Origin: Rhodothermus marinus DSM 4252
GTDB lineage: Bacteria > Bacteroidota > Rhodothermia > Rhodothermales > Rhodothermaceae
Direction: 5' to 3'
Length of the DNA: 64,000 bases
Assembly: GCF_000024845.1 (NCBI RefSeq)
Contig: NC_013501.1
Location: forward strand, 2,088,874-2,152,873
How positions within the stretch are numbered: position 1 is the stretch's first letter; each line of letters opens with the position of its first letter. Made by a program: the position numbers and the translations under genes. Below are positions 37,251-46,187 of this stretch, one piece after another. Below the pieces are notes generated by a model. The model was not told the DNA's origin and ran no database searches. It saw only the letters and a list, made by a program, of their open reading frames with translations.

Positions 37251-38681
37251 TCACAGGGCCAGTCCCAGCCCGAGATACACGACCAGCGACACGCCGGCCA
37301 GCAGCAGCGCATAGGGCAGCTGGGTGTTCACGTGGTCGATGTGATCGCAGGCGGCCGCCATGGACGAAATGATCGTCGTGTCCGAAAGCGGCGAGGCGTA
37401 GTCGCCGAAAATACCGCCTGAGAGCACGGCTCCCAGCATGAGCGGTAGCGGCAGCCCCAGCCCCTCGGCCAGCGGCAGCGCCACCGGAATCAGAATGGCA
37501 AAAGTCGTCCAGGAAGAACCCAGTGTGAAGGAGACGAAGCAGCCCACCAGAAACACCAGCGCAGGCAGCCACCAGACCGGCCAGTTCGGATCGATCAGTC
37601 CGACGAGGTAGGGTCCCATCTCCAGCGCCCGCGACACCTGTCCCAGCGCAAAGGCCAGCACGACCAGGACCGTCACGCCTACCAGTCCCGACATGCCCCG
37701 AAGCACCAGTGTGGTCGATCGGGCCAGCGAAAGCACGGGACGGCCACCCCGAAGCGGCCGAGGCAGCGCATACAGTGCCATAGCCACCGCCACGGCCGTT
37801 GCCACGGCCCAGAAGACGGCCGTCGAGCCGCTGCCGGCCATCAGGTTGCCCTCGCCCGTCACCCAGAGCCCCACGAAGATCATCCCCACCATGACGCCGA
37901 GCGGGATCAGGAAGTCGGAGGCCCGGCAGGGCGCGTCTTCGACCGGCTTCAGGCCTGCAATTTCTTCGGCCACCAGCGGTTGCGCATCGGGACGCAGAAG
38001 CTGGCCCGTCGTCGCCGCCCGCCTTTCGGCCGCCCGCATCGGACCGAAGCCCCAGCCCGTCCAGGCCACCAGCAGCGCAAACAGAATGGTCAGCCAGCTG
38101 AAGACGTTATAGAGCAGCCCTTCGGCCAGCAGACGTACGGCCCCGTCCGAAATTCCCTGCGCGGCCAGCAATCCCAGCACGTAAGCGCCCCAGCCGTTGA
38201 GCGGAATCATCATGCAGACCGGCGCGCTCGTCGCATCGCAGTAGAACGCGAGCTTTTCGCGGGGCAGCCGCAGTCGATCGAAAAACGGCCGCCCCACGGC
38301 ACCAACCACCAGTGAGGTGATGCTGGATTCGACAAAGATCACCAGGCCCACCAGCCAGGCCAGCAGTTCGGCTCCCCGCCGCGACGTGCCCCAGCCGCGC
38401 CGCTGCGCCCAGGCGATGAATCCCTGCACGCCGCCCGACGCCTGCACCAGCGCAATCAGGCCGCCCACCAGCAGGCAGAACATCACCACGCGCGTGTTGC
38501 CTGCGTCGGCAAAGACGGCCACCAGTTCGTCACCCAGCCGTCGCAGCCCCAGCAGCGGATGCCCCCCTTCCAGCAGCGTGGTGCCCAGCCAGAGTCCGAC
38601 CAGCAGCGACAGATAGACCTGGCGCGTCCACAGGGCCAGCCCGATGGCCACAATCGGCGGAAGCAGGACGAGCCCGTCCAT
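37251..38681 (-). CDS. Na+/H+ antiporter, NhaC family
   Basis: 476 residues with about 11-12 membrane helices. Diagnostic stretches are FVESSITSLVVGAVGRPFFD, PVCMMIPLNGWGAYVLG, FTLGSSWTTFAI and, near the C-terminus, GGIFGDYASPLSDTTIISSM followed by CDHIDHVNTQLPYAL. These occur in NhaC-type sodium or amino-acid/proton exchangers. It fits the salt-tolerant lifestyle expected for the lineage, helping keep internal Na+ low. Begins 12 bp after the thioredoxin-fold gene stop. Confidence 0.92.
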   Translation of the reverse strand: MDGLVLLPPIVAIGLALWTRQVYLSLLVGLWLGTTLLEGGHPLLGLRRLGDELVAVFADAGNTRVVMFCLLVGGLIALVQASGGVQGFIAWAQRRGWGTSRRGAELLAWLVGLVIFVESSITSLVVGAVGRPFFDRLRLPREKLAFYCDATSAPVCMMIPLNGWGAYVLGLLAAQGISDGAVRLLAEGLLYNVFSWLTILFALLVAWTGWGFGPMRAAERRAATTGQLLRPDAQPLVAEEIAGLKPVEDAPCRASDFLIPLGVMVGMIFVGLWVTGEGNLMAGSGSTAVFWAVATAVAVAMALYALPRPLRGGRPVLSLARSTTLVLRGMSGLVGVTVLVVLAFALGQVSRALEMGPYLVGLIDPNWPVWWLPALVFLVGCFVSFTLGSSWTTFAILIPVALPLAEGLGLPLPLMLGAVLSGGIFGDYASPLSDTTIISSMAAACDHIDHVNTQLPYALLLAGVSLVVYLGLGLAL

Positions 38682-38693
38682 GGACCCGGCGGT

Positions 38694-39284
38694 TCAGCGG
38701 GGCTCGTTGCCCGGCTTCCACTTGATGTTGCAGCCCATCGAGGGGTACTGCGGGCCGCTCACCTTCCCGGTATCCAGCAGCTCGTCCAACGCCCGCTTCA
38801 GATCGGCCCCGGTGGCCGGACGCCCCTGGCCGGGACGCGTGTCGTCGAATCGACCATGATAGACCAGCCGCCGATCGGCGTCGAACACGTACAGGTCCGG
38901 CGTGCAGAGCGCCCCGTACGCTTTCGCAACCTCCTGCGTCTCGTCGAACAGGTACGGAAACGGATAGCCCTTGGCCCGGGCACGCCGCGCCATCTCTTCG
39001 GGCGCGTCTTCCGGGTACTGCTCCGGATCGTTCGCATTGATCGCCACAAAGCGCACACCCTTCGGCTGATAGGCCCGGGCTACCTCGATCAACGCATCTT
39101 CAATGTGCTGTGCGTAGGGACAGTGATTGCAGGTGAAGACCACCACGAGCGCCCGGGCGTCGGCAAAATCCTCCAGGCTGCGCGTGGGCTTGTCGAGCCC
39201 ATCGGCTTCGGGATTGACCACGGGCAGATCGAACGGAGGCGCTTCGGTACCTGGCGCGATCTCCTGCGAATACGTCAGAGCCAT
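38694..39284 (-). CDS. Thioredoxin-fold peroxiredoxin-like protein (AhpC/TSA type)
   Basis: 196 residues from ATG at 39284 (MALTYSQEIAPGTEAPPFDL); the frame extends to 39605 but overlaps htpX. Features: PFDLPVVNPEADG, LVVVFTCNHCPYAQHIED with a CNHC redox pair, VAINANDPEQYPEDAPEEM, KGYPFPYLFDETQEVAKAYGA, CTPDLYVFD. This is the 'thioredoxin family protein' group with a CxxC followed by Pro that is common in Bacteroidetes and cyanobacteria. There is no signal peptide, so it acts in the cytosol, probably in thiol or peroxide reduction. First gene of the NhaC run. Confidence 0.9.
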   Translation of the reverse strand: MALTYSQEIAPGTEAPPFDLPVVNPEADGLDKPTRSLEDFADARALVVVFTCNHCPYAQHIEDALIEVARAYQPKGVRFVAINANDPEQYPEDAPEEMARRARAKGYPFPYLFDETQEVAKAYGALCTPDLYVFDADRRLVYHGRFDDTRPGQGRPATGADLKRALDELLDTGKVSGPQYPSMGCNIKWKPGNEPR

Positions 39285-39309
39285 AGGGCATCGGCAGGTC
39301 TGGTGAACA

Positions 39310-39342
39310 ACAGAAAACGGCCGGCAGAGAAATGGCCGGCCG
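39310..39342 (-). terminator. Terminator downstream of htpX
   Basis: On the minus strand, CGGCCGGC and GCCGGCCG pair with a short loop (39318-39342), followed by TTTTCTGTTG. It separates htpX from the thioredoxin-fold gene. Confidence 0.8.
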
Positions 39343-39357
39343 CTTCCGAAGGTTCCA

Positions 39358-40215
39358 TCAGGCGCGGGCGCCCGCCAACTCCTGCTCCAGTTCGAGCAGG
39401 CGGCGGATACGCTCCTCGGTGGGCGGGTGCGTCGAAAACAACCGGGCGATCCCGCCGCCGCTGAACGGATGCACGATGAACATGTGCGCCGTGGCCGGGT
39501 TGGCATCCATCGGGATATGGGCCACGCCTGCTTCGAGCTTCTCCAGCGCACGAGCCAGTGCCCGCGGCTTGCCACAGATGAGCGCTCCACCCCGGTCGGC
39601 TGCAAACTCGCGTGCCCGCGAAATGGCCATCTGGATCAGCATGGCCGCCAGCGGCGCCAGAATCAGCATGAGCAACCCGGCCAGCGCGTTGCCACGGTCC
39701 CGGTCATGTGCCGGCCCAAAGAAGAAGGCAAACCGAGCCAGCATTGTGATGGCTGCCGCGAGCGTGGCCGCAATCGACGAGATCAGGATGTCCCGGTGCT
39801 TGATGTGCGCCAGCTCGTGCGCAATGACGCCCTCCAGCTCTTCCCGATTGAGCAGCCGTACGATCCCCTGCGTGACGGCCACCGCGCTGTGCTTGGGGCT
39901 ACGACCCGTCGCGAATGCGTTGGGCTGCTCGGAGGGGATCACGTACACCCGCGGCATGGGCAATCCCGCCCGCTGTCGCAGCCGGTCCACGATGTCGTAG
40001 AGTTCCGGCGCCTCCTCACGCGTAACCTCCCGGGCGCCGTACATCATCAGAACGATCTTGTCACTGAACCAGTAGCTGAAAAAGTTCATCGCCACGGCAA
40101 AAAAGAAGGCGATGATCATGCCCTGCTCGCCGCCGATCGCTTCACCGATCAGCACAAAGAGCACAATCAGCAGGGCCATCAGCGCCGCCGTACGCAGCGT
40201 ATTCGCCATGGTCAT
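39358..40215 (-). CDS. htpX: HtpX-family membrane zinc metalloprotease
   Basis: 285 residues. Two N-terminal membrane helices (~9-55), the zinc motif [15 protein letters not shown] (HExxH), two more helices (~150-195) and the third ligand Glu in [12 protein letters not shown]. Also [20 protein letters not shown] and [23 protein letters not shown], which are typical of HtpX. It degrades damaged inner-membrane proteins under heat or envelope stress. Single gene with its own downstream terminator; 119 bp to the next gene upstream. Confidence 0.95.
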   Translation of the reverse strand: MTMANTLRTAALMALLIVLFVLIGEAIGGEQGMIIAFFFAVAMNFFSYWFSDKIVLMMYGAREVTREEAPELYDIVDRLRQRAGLPMPRVYVIPSEQPNAFATGRSPKHSAVAVTQGIVRLLNREELEGVIAHELAHIKHRDILISSIAATLAAAITMLARFAFFFGPAHDRDRGNALAGLLMLILAPLAAMLIQMAISRAREFAADRGGALICGKPRALARALEKLEAGVAHIPMDANPATAHMFIVHPFSGGGIARLFSTHPPTEERIRRLLELEQELAGARA

Positions 40216-40334
40216 CTTCCGGGATGGTTGACAGGTTACTGCCGTCTACGACGACGTCGGGATATACGACAGGAAGAAAGGCGGGTTCTACCCGCGGTCT
40301 TTACTTCCACGGTAAAAACGACGCAACCGGACGG

Positions 40335-40664
40335 TTACGCTTCGCCCAGCTCGAGCGCCATCAGCGCATCCTGCAGCTCGGCCAGACTCTTCACGTCGCC
40401 CACCCGACGGGCCACTTCAATGCCCTGCCGGTAGGTGCGCACCGCGTCTTCGGTGCGCCCCAGCTCCCGGTAAAGCCGGGCCAGGTGGTAGTAAGTGCCC
40501 ACATAGTCGGGATGATCGCGCACCAGTTCTTCGAAGAAATGCAGCGCCTGCGCCACCTCGCCCCGCTTCCAGTATTCCTGCGCCAGCGCAAAGCGCGTGA
40601 AGGCATCGTCCGGATCTTCCCGGTAAAATTGCAGCAACTGTTCCAGTCGGTCCATAGCCAGCAC
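40335..40664 (-). CDS. Small tetratricopeptide-repeat protein
   Basis: 109 residues. Opening MLAMDRLEQLLQFYREDPDD, then about three TPR helical pairs: AFTRFALAQEYWKRGEVAQAL, YVGTYYHLARLYRELGRTEDAV and GIEVARRVGDVKSLAELQDAL. No signal peptide, so it is probably cytoplasmic, and probably a protein-protein adaptor. It lies 5 bp after the TPM-domain gene and is likely the last gene of LemA - TPM - TPR. Confidence 0.85.
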   Translation of the reverse strand: MLAMDRLEQLLQFYREDPDDAFTRFALAQEYWKRGEVAQALHFFEELVRDHPDYVGTYYHLARLYRELGRTEDAVRTYRQGIEVARRVGDVKSLAELQDALMALELGEA

Positions 40665-40669
40665 ACGGA

Positions 40670-41485
40670 TTACCAGTGGCCGCCGGCTCCACCGCCGCCG
40701 AAGCTACCGCCACCCCCGGAGAAGCCGCCGAAATCACCGCCACCGCCCCATCCTCCGCCGCTACTCCAGCCGCCCCCGCCACCGAATCCGCCCCCCCAGA
40801 TGATAATCGGCGGAAAGTCGGGTTCGCGGCGATAGACCCGATAGGGATAGCGGGCGCCTTTCCGCCCCCGGGGCGGTCCACCGCCGCTGCGCATGGCCGA
40901 CAGGAAAAACAGCAGCACCACCAGCAGTACGAACAGCGAGGCCACGTTGACCCAGACGCCGTGATCGTCGGCCGACCGGGGCGGCGGCTGAAACTCGCCC
41001 TGCGCCGCGGCAATGATCGCATCGACGGCCGCCGAAAGCCCCCCGTAAAAATCACCCCGACGAAAACGCGGCACGATGATGTCCCGTACGATCCGGCCGG
41101 CCAGCGCGTCGGGGATGGCCCCTTCGAGTCCGTAGCCCGTCGCGATGAACACCTCGCGTTCTTCGCGGGCTACCAGAATGACCACGCCGTTGTCGTACTC
41201 CTTCTGCCCCACGCCCCAGCGTCGTCCCAGCTCCACGGCATAGTCGGCGGCCGGGACGCCGTTGAGCGTGGGCAGCGTCACGATCACGATCTGCGTCGAG
41301 GTTGTGTCGGCGTAGGTGGCCAGTTTCCGGCTCAGCATCCGCTCTTCCGCCGGCGTCAGCAGGTCGGCCAGGTCGGTCACCCACTGCCCGCTGGGCGGGA
41401 TCACCTCGATCTGCTGCGCCAGCGCTACCGACGCAAGCAGCAGCGCCAGCACCCACCCGAGCCACCTTCCGCCGAGTCGTCGCAT
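40670..41485 (-). CDS. TPM-domain (YgcG/DUF477) membrane protein
   Basis: 271 residues. Signal peptide ~1-23 (LGWVLALLLASVALAQQ), TPM domain ~30-165 (QWVTDLADLLTPAEERMLSR, IVIVTLPTLNGVPAADYAVELG, WGVGQKEYDNGVVILVAREERE, ATGYGLEGAIPDALAGRI), a membrane helix (~182-198) and a very Gly-rich tail with Ser, Phe and Trp to the stop. In this family the periplasmic domain precedes one or more membrane helices. TPM proteins are regularly paired with LemA, as here (3 bp apart). Function unclear; links to photosystem repair apply to plants only. Confidence 0.92.
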   Translation of the reverse strand: MRRLGGRWLGWVLALLLASVALAQQIEVIPPSGQWVTDLADLLTPAEERMLSRKLATYADTTSTQIVIVTLPTLNGVPAADYAVELGRRWGVGQKEYDNGVVILVAREEREVFIATGYGLEGAIPDALAGRIVRDIIVPRFRRGDFYGGLSAAVDAIIAAAQGEFQPPPRSADDHGVWVNVASLFVLLVVLLFFLSAMRSGGGPPRGRKGARYPYRVYRREPDFPPIIIWGGGFGGGGGWSSGGGWGGGGDFGGFSGGGGSFGGGGAGGHW

Positions 41486-41488
41486 GGG

Positions 41489-42091
41489 TCAGAGATCGAA
41501 TTCTACCTCCGGCGCTTCCTGAGCGCTTTCGGCCGCCTCGAACGGCTGCTTGGGCGCAAAGCCCGTCAGGCTGGCCACCAGCACCGTCGGGAATCGCCGG
41601 ACCAGCGTGTTGTAGCGCCGCACGGCCTCGTTGTAGTCGCGTCGGGCCACGGCGATCCGGTTTTCCGTGCCTTCGAGCTGCACCAGCAGATCACGGAAGG
41701 CCTCCGTGGTCTGCAATTGCGGGTAATTTTCGGCCACGGCCAGCAACCGGGCCAGCGCGCTCGAAAGCTGCGCCTGCGCCTCCTGGAACTGCCGCACCTT
41801 CTCCGGATCGCTCAGGTCCTCGACGCTCAGCGTGATCGACGTGGCGCGCGCCCGCGCGTTCGTAACGGCCTCCAGCGTCTCGCGCTCGAAGTTGGCCGAA
41901 GCCTGCACCGTCCGCACCAGGTTGGGAATCAGATCGGCGCGGCGTTGATACTGCGCCTGCAGGTCGGCCCAGGCGCGGGCCACCATCTCGTCGGCTTCCA
42001 CCATGCGGTTGTAGGCGCTGCAGCCGGCACAGCCGGCCATACCGAGCAGCAGCACCACCACAACCAGCGCCAGCAGTCCTTTGCTTCGCAT
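41489..42091 (-). CDS. lemA: LemA family protein
   Basis: 200 residues. N-terminal helix and lipoprotein-like region (LALVVVVLLLGMAGCAGCSAYNRM), then the LemA helical bundle: VEADEMVARAWADLQAQYQRRADLIPNLV, the coiled helices, YPQLQTTEAFRDLLVQLEGTENRIAVARRDYNEAVRRYN and FPTVLVASLTGFAPKQPFE. The motif NRMVE...V..AWA.VQ.QYQRRADLIPNLV is diagnostic. It has a membrane-anchored helical bundle and no known enzymatic role. First gene of a LemA - TPM - TPR run; the promoter lies in the 182-bp divergent gap to the S41 protease. Confidence 0.95.
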   Translation of the reverse strand: MRSKGLLALVVVVLLLGMAGCAGCSAYNRMVEADEMVARAWADLQAQYQRRADLIPNLVRTVQASANFERETLEAVTNARARATSITLSVEDLSDPEKVRQFQEAQAQLSSALARLLAVAENYPQLQTTEAFRDLLVQLEGTENRIAVARRDYNEAVRRYNTLVRRFPTVLVASLTGFAPKQPFEAAESAQEAPEVEFDL

Positions 42092-42236
42092 AACCGTTTG
42101 TTTCAGCGCTGAACAGACACACGGCCCGCCTACGCGGGCGCGAAAGATCGGGTTTCAATCAAAAGCAACCTTCCCGCAACAATCTGACGGCTCAACGATT
42201 AAGATAAAACGGCGTGCGTTTTGCAGCGGATTACGT

Positions 42237-42244
42237 TATCTTTG
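42237..42244 (+). promoter_or_regulatory. TAnnTTTG promoter-like element
   Basis: TATCTTTG, an exact match, with 29 bp between it and the ATG at 42274 of the S41 protease. TTTTG occurs 13 bp upstream, too close for the usual -33 box, so support is from the -7 element. Confidence 0.4.
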
Positions 42245-42273
42245 TTTGATCCGATCAAGCCATCATACCCGCG

Positions 42274-43944
42274 ATGAAGAAATCACTGCGTTACACCCTC
42301 CCGGCCATTCTGCTGCTGGCGCTGGGCATTCTGCTGGGCTGGAATCTGCAACAGGCCGTTTCCGACACCGACACGCTGGCCAGCCTGCGCAAGCTCGAAG
42401 AAGCCTTTCTGACGATCACGCAGCGCTACGTCGATCCGGTCGAGCCCGAACCGCTGGCCGAGGAGGCCATCCGGTCCATGCTCCAGGAGCTGGACCCCCA
42501 CTCCGTGTACATCACCGCCGAGGAAATGAAGGAACTCCGGGAAAGCTACCAGGGCTCCTTCGGCGGGATCGGGATCTGGTTCGAGGTGGTGGACGACACG
42601 GCCCGCGTGGTGGCCACCATCAGCGGCGGGCCCAGCGAGGCGGTCGGACTCCAACCCGGCGATCGGATCATCAAAATCGAAGACTCCAGCGCCGTGGGCC
42701 TTTCCTCGACGGAAATTCAGAAGCGGCTTAAAGGTCCGGAAGGCACCAAAGTCCGGGTAACCATTCGCCGGCTGGGCGTCCGCGAGCCCCTGGAGTTTAC
42801 GATCACGCGCGACCGCATTCCGCTCTACACGGTCGATGCCGCCTACATGCTCGACGAGCGGACCGGCTACATCCGCATCAGCCGCTTTGCCATGACCACC
42901 TACGATGAATTCCTGGAGCACCTAGACCGCCTCAAGCGCCAGGGCATGGAGCGGCTGGTGCTGGACCTGCGCGGCAATCCGGGCGGCATCATGGAAGCGG
43001 CCGTGGAGCTGGTCGATGAACTGTTGCCCGAAGGCTACACGATCGTCTACACGCGCGGGCGCGTCGCTCAGGCGGAAATGACCCGTCGCTCCACCTCGGG
43101 CGGCCGCTTCGAGACGCAGCCGGTCATCGTACTGGTCGATCGCAATTCGGCCTCGGCCAGCGAGATCGTGGCCGGCGCGCTGCAGGACAACGACCGGGCC
43201 CTGATCGTGGGGCTTCGCACCTTCGGGAAAGGGCTGGTGCAGAACCAGTTTCCGCTCTCCGACGGCAGCGTCATCCAGCTGACGGTCGCCCGCTACTACA
43301 CGCCCTCGGGTCGCCTGATTCAGACGCCCTACCACGGCGGTGACCTGGAGGACTACTACCGGGAAAAGTTCGCCGACTACGAAACGGCCGTCTTCCATCC
43401 GGAGGATTACATCAACGAGATCCCGGACTCGCTGAAGTTCAAGACGGTGCACGGCCGCACGGTCTTCGGCGGCGGTGGCATTCTGCCCGATGTGATCGTT
43501 CCGCCCGACACGAACTCGATCCTGCTGGAAGTCAGCCGTCGCAACCTGCCCTCCACCTTCGTCCGCACCTGGTTCAATCAGCATGAACAGGCCATCCGCG
43601 CGCAGTGGAACAACCGGAAGGACGCCTTTCTGGCCTCGTTCGAAGTGGACGACACGCTGTGGCAGGCCTTCCTGGACTACGCCCGGGAGCAGGGCCTCTT
43701 TGCGGCCGATTCTGCCGCGACGCCTCGCTTCACGGTCGCACAGGCCGAAGCGCACCGGCACGAACTGAGCACGCTGCTGCAAGCCTATCTGGCCTGGCAA
43801 CTGTTCGGCCGTGAGGCGTCAATCCCGCTGTTCAACGAAATCGATCCCGTACTGCACGAAGCGCTCAAGCACTGGGACCGGGCCGAGGCGCTGGCCGCCT
43901 ATTTCGCCCCGAAAGCGGGCGACACGGTACGCAAAGGGCGTTAG
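42274..43944 (+). CDS. C-terminal processing peptidase, S41 family (CtpA/Prc-like)
   Basis: 556 residues. Signal anchor ~5-24, an N-terminal helical cap (~32-85), a PDZ domain (~88-170; GSFGGIGIWFEVVDDTARVV, GLQPGDRIIKIEDSS) and the S41 core with LVLDLRGNPGGIMEAAVELV, catalytic Ser in RNSASASEIVAGAL and Lys in TFGKGLVQNQF. A C-terminal ~180-residue helical extension (FVRTWFNQHEQAIRAQWNNR…) is typical of Bacteroidetes members. It cleaves C-termini or misfolded proteins in the periplasm. Monocistronic, ended by a palindromic terminator. Confidence 0.94.
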   Translation: MKKSLRYTLPAILLLALGILLGWNLQQAVSDTDTLASLRKLEEAFLTITQRYVDPVEPEPLAEEAIRSMLQELDPHSVYITAEEMKELRESYQGSFGGIGIWFEVVDDTARVVATISGGPSEAVGLQPGDRIIKIEDSSAVGLSSTEIQKRLKGPEGTKVRVTIRRLGVREPLEFTITRDRIPLYTVDAAYMLDERTGYIRISRFAMTTYDEFLEHLDRLKRQGMERLVLDLRGNPGGIMEAAVELVDELLPEGYTIVYTRGRVAQAEMTRRSTSGGRFETQPVIVLVDRNSASASEIVAGALQDNDRALIVGLRTFGKGLVQNQFPLSDGSVIQLTVARYYTPSGRLIQTPYHGGDLEDYYREKFADYETAVFHPEDYINEIPDSLKFKTVHGRTVFGGGGILPDVIVPPDTNSILLEVSRRNLPSTFVRTWFNQHEQAIRAQWNNRKDAFLASFEVDDTLWQAFLDYAREQGLFAADSAATPRFTVAQAEAHRHELSTLLQAYLAWQLFGREASIPLFNEIDPVLHEALKHWDRAEALAAYFAPKAGDTVRKGR

Positions 43945-43988
43945 TCAGGTTGACAGACGAGCGCTGACACGATGACCGATTCGACAGG

Positions 43989-44020
43989 CGGCATGCCCGC
44001 GGGCATGCCGTTTGTCTTTT
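43989..44020 (+). terminator. Palindromic terminator after the S41 protease gene
   Basis: A perfect 22-bp palindrome (CGGCATGCCCG / CGGGCATGCCG, 43989-44010), followed by TTTGTCTTTT; outer GACA/TGTC bases can extend the stem. Confidence 0.85.
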
Positions 44021-44101
44021 ATGCCGGGCGGTCGGTCGGGCGCGACAGGATGTCCGATCGGCCATGTCGGTTGGCGTATTGCGTAACCTGCAAACCAAAC
44101 C

Positions 44102-44110
44102 GGAGGAGGA
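44102..44110 (+). promoter_or_regulatory. Strong Shine-Dalgarno of hsp20
   Basis: GGAGGAGGA ends 3 bp before the ATG at 44114. Such an extended site is unusual here, where most starts lack a clear Shine-Dalgarno sequence; it suggests very efficient translation. Confidence 0.75.
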
Positions 44111-44113
44111 GCC

Positions 44114-44554
44114 ATGGCCGAGGTGATGCGCTATACGTCGCCGACGTCGCTGCTGTCGGAGCTGCAGCGGGAAGTGGACCGGCTGTTCGAGAACTTCTTC
44201 GGAGGCTGGCTGCGGCCTGAGGTCGAGTCGGCGGTCTGGACGCCCACGGTGGACCTGCTGGAGACGGACGACGCTTACCTCATCTACATGGACCTGCCCG
44301 GCGTGAACCGGGACCAGGTCACGATCACCTTCGAGAACGGCACGCTGCAGGTGAGCGGTGAGCGGGTGCAGCCCGAGCACAAGGACGCGCAGTATCATCG
44401 GATGGAGCGGTGGTATGGCCGCTTCTTCCGGTCGTTCAACCTGGGCCAGAACGTGAATCCGGATAAGATCAAGGCCCACTTCGAGAACGGCGTCCTTGTG
44501 ATCGAGGCGCCGAAGACGGAGGAGAGCAAGCCGGTGCGGATCAAGATCTCGTAA
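44114..44554 (+). CDS. hsp20: Small heat-shock protein, Hsp20/alpha-crystallin
   Basis: 146 residues. N-terminal arm with SLLSELQREVDRLFENFFGG, alpha-crystallin domain ~38-135 (WTPTVDLLETDDAYLIYMDL, PGVNRDQVTITFENGTLQVSG, YGRFFRSFNLGQNVNPDKI, AHFENGVLVIEAPKTEE) and a C-terminal tail VRIKIS in which the I-x-I type anchor is VRIKI. It is an ATP-independent holdase that forms oligomers. The strong ribosome site and tandem hairpins on either side mark a separate, probably stress-induced unit. No CIRCE-type inverted repeat was found upstream. Confidence 0.96.
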   Translation: MAEVMRYTSPTSLLSELQREVDRLFENFFGGWLRPEVESAVWTPTVDLLETDDAYLIYMDLPGVNRDQVTITFENGTLQVSGERVQPEHKDAQYHRMERWYGRFFRSFNLGQNVNPDKIKAHFENGVLVIEAPKTEESKPVRIKIS

Positions 44555-44608
44555 GCGGCCCGTAAGCCGTGGCACCGGCTTGCTCGGTGCCGCTTGCCGC
44601 CGAAACTG

Positions 44609-44646
44609 AAAGCCCCGCCTGTGAAGTGCGGGGCTTTGGTGTTTTT
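44609..44646. terminator. Terminator between convergent hsp20 and phoU
   Basis: AAAGCCCCGC / GCGGGGCTTT with a 9-base loop (44609-44637), then GGTGTTTTTA. The T-tract on the plus strand reaches into the phoU stop codon; the As on the left allow weak termination on the minus strand. Confidence 0.85.
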
Positions 44647-45364
44647 ATAGCGGCCGTTCGCCTTCCTGCGCCTGGGGCTCCCGAAGCTTGCGGTGGCGGA
44701 TGTCCACGCCTTCGATCAGAAAGACCACGCTCTCGGCAATGTTCTTGGCGTGGTCCGAAATGCGCTCCAGCGCCTTGCTGGCCGTGATCAGATGGGCCAC
44801 CGCTTCGAGATGCTCCGGATGCTGCCTACCGAAGCGCACCAGTTGCTCGAAGTTTTCCCGATGCAGCCGGTCGATCTGCAGGTCTTCGGCCAGCACCTGA
44901 CGCGCCAGCAGACGATCCCGCTTCAGGAAGGCCTCCTGCACCTGTCGGAGCATGGCCCGCGAGGCGTCGGCCATCTCCTCGATGCGCGTCTGCGCCAGAG
45001 CCTCGGGTGCCTGCACCACGTAGGGCGTGTGCTTGGCGAGGTTCTTACAGTGGTCGCCGATGCGCTCCAGGTCGGTGTTGACCTTGACGGCCGTGATGAT
45101 CATGCGCAGCTCGGCCGCCACCGGATGATGCAGCGCCAGGATGCGTTCGCACTGCCGGTCGATCTTCAGCTCGTAGGCGTCCACCTCGTCGTCCCGCGCC
45201 CGCACGCGCTCGGCCAGCTCCAGATCGCGCCTGAGCAATGCGTCGATGGCATTGGCCATCTGTTCGTCGACCAGATCGGCCATCTCGAACAGCATGCGCT
45301 GCAGAACCAGCAGCTCGTCGTCGATATGTCGATGTACGGTCATCGTCCGTAGCAGCTTAGCCAA
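44645..45364 (-). CDS. phoU: Phosphate transport system regulator PhoU
   Basis: 239 residues made of two PhoU three-helix bundles (~15-115 and ~120-215). Metal-binding acidic motifs are visible as [12 protein letters not shown] and [14 protein letters not shown] in the first half, and [18 protein letters not shown] in the second (the paired D-H/E motifs of PhoU). It tunes Pst activity and PhoR signalling under phosphate excess. The annotated start overlaps pstB by 8 bp; Met8 at 45343 is a possible alternative without overlap. Last gene of pstSCAB-phoU. Confidence 0.95.
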   Translation of the reverse strand: MAKLLRTMTVHRHIDDELLVLQRMLFEMADLVDEQMANAIDALLRRDLELAERVRARDDEVDAYELKIDRQCERILALHHPVAAELRMIITAVKVNTDLERIGDHCKNLAKHTPYVVQAPEALAQTRIEEMADASRAMLRQVQEAFLKRDRLLARQVLAEDLQIDRLHRENFEQLVRFGRQHPEHLEAVAHLITASKALERISDHAKNIAESVVFLIEGVDIRHRKLREPQAQEGERPL

Positions 45365-46184
45365 ACCGTCCGGTAATATAATCTTCCGTACGTTTTTCGC
45401 GGGGGCGCGTGAAAAGTTCGTCGGTCCGGTTCATTTCGACCAGCTCGCCCATGTAGAAGAAGGCCGTCGTGTCGCTGATGCGCGAGGCCTGATGCATGTT
45501 GTGCGTAACGATAACGATCGTGTAGGATTTTTTGAGCTCCAGGATCGTCTCTTCCAGCTTGGCCGTGGCGATCGGGTCGAGCGCGCTGGCCGGCTCGTCC
45601 ATCAGCAGCACCTCGGGTTCGACGGCCAGCGCCCGCGCAATGCAGAGGCGTTGCTGCTGCCCGCCGCTGAGCCCGTAGGCGTTCTCGTGCAGCCGGTCTT
45701 TCACCTCGTCCCAGAGCGCGGCCAGCCGCAGGCAACGCTCGACGAGTTCGTCCATGTTGCCCCGGTAGCCGTTGATGCGGGCGCCCCAGGCCACGTTCTG
45801 GTAGATCGACTTCGGGAACGGGTTGGGCTTCTGGAAAACCATCCCCACGCGCCGCCGCACCACCACGGGATCCATCTCCCGATAGATGTCGCGGCCGTCC
45901 AGCAGAACCGTCCCCTCCATGCGCGTGTTGGGGATCAGCTCGTTCATGCGGTTGAGGCAACGCAGCAGCGTGCTCTTGCCACAGCCCGAAGGCCCGATGA
46001 AGGCGGTTACCTCGTTGGGCAGAATCTGCAGCGAGATGTCCTTCAGGGCCAGCTTGTCCCCATACCAGAAGTACAGATTGCGCACCTCCATCTTGGGCCG
46101 TACGCGGGTGGCCTCGCTATCGCGGCTCAGCCCGAACGTTTCGGCGGCAGGCACTTTTTCGGTGGGCGAAACGTGATCGGCCAT
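45357..46184 (-). CDS. pstB: Phosphate ABC transporter ATP-binding protein
   Basis: 275 residues. [19 protein letters not shown], Walker [37 protein letters not shown] (Q-loop region diagnostic for PstB), [30 protein letters not shown] and [13 protein letters not shown]. Residues 1-28 are a Glu/Lys-rich lead not essential to the fold. It powers high-affinity phosphate import with PstA and PstC. 3 bp after pstA. Confidence 0.97.
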   Translation of the reverse strand: MADHVSPTEKVPAAETFGLSRDSEATRVRPKMEVRNLYFWYGDKLALKDISLQILPNEVTAFIGPSGCGKSTLLRCLNRMNELIPNTRMEGTVLLDGRDIYREMDPVVVRRRVGMVFQKPNPFPKSIYQNVAWGARINGYRGNMDELVERCLRLAALWDEVKDRLHENAYGLSGGQQQRLCIARALAVEPEVLLMDEPASALDPIATAKLEETILELKKSYTIVIVTHNMHQASRISDTTAFFYMGELVEMNRTDELFTRPREKRTEDYITGRFG

Positions 46185-46187
46185 AGC

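Noticed and set aside
43989-44010. Operator palindrome before hsp20
   Set aside because: It is followed by a T-rich tract and sits right after the S41 gene, so a terminator is the simpler reading.
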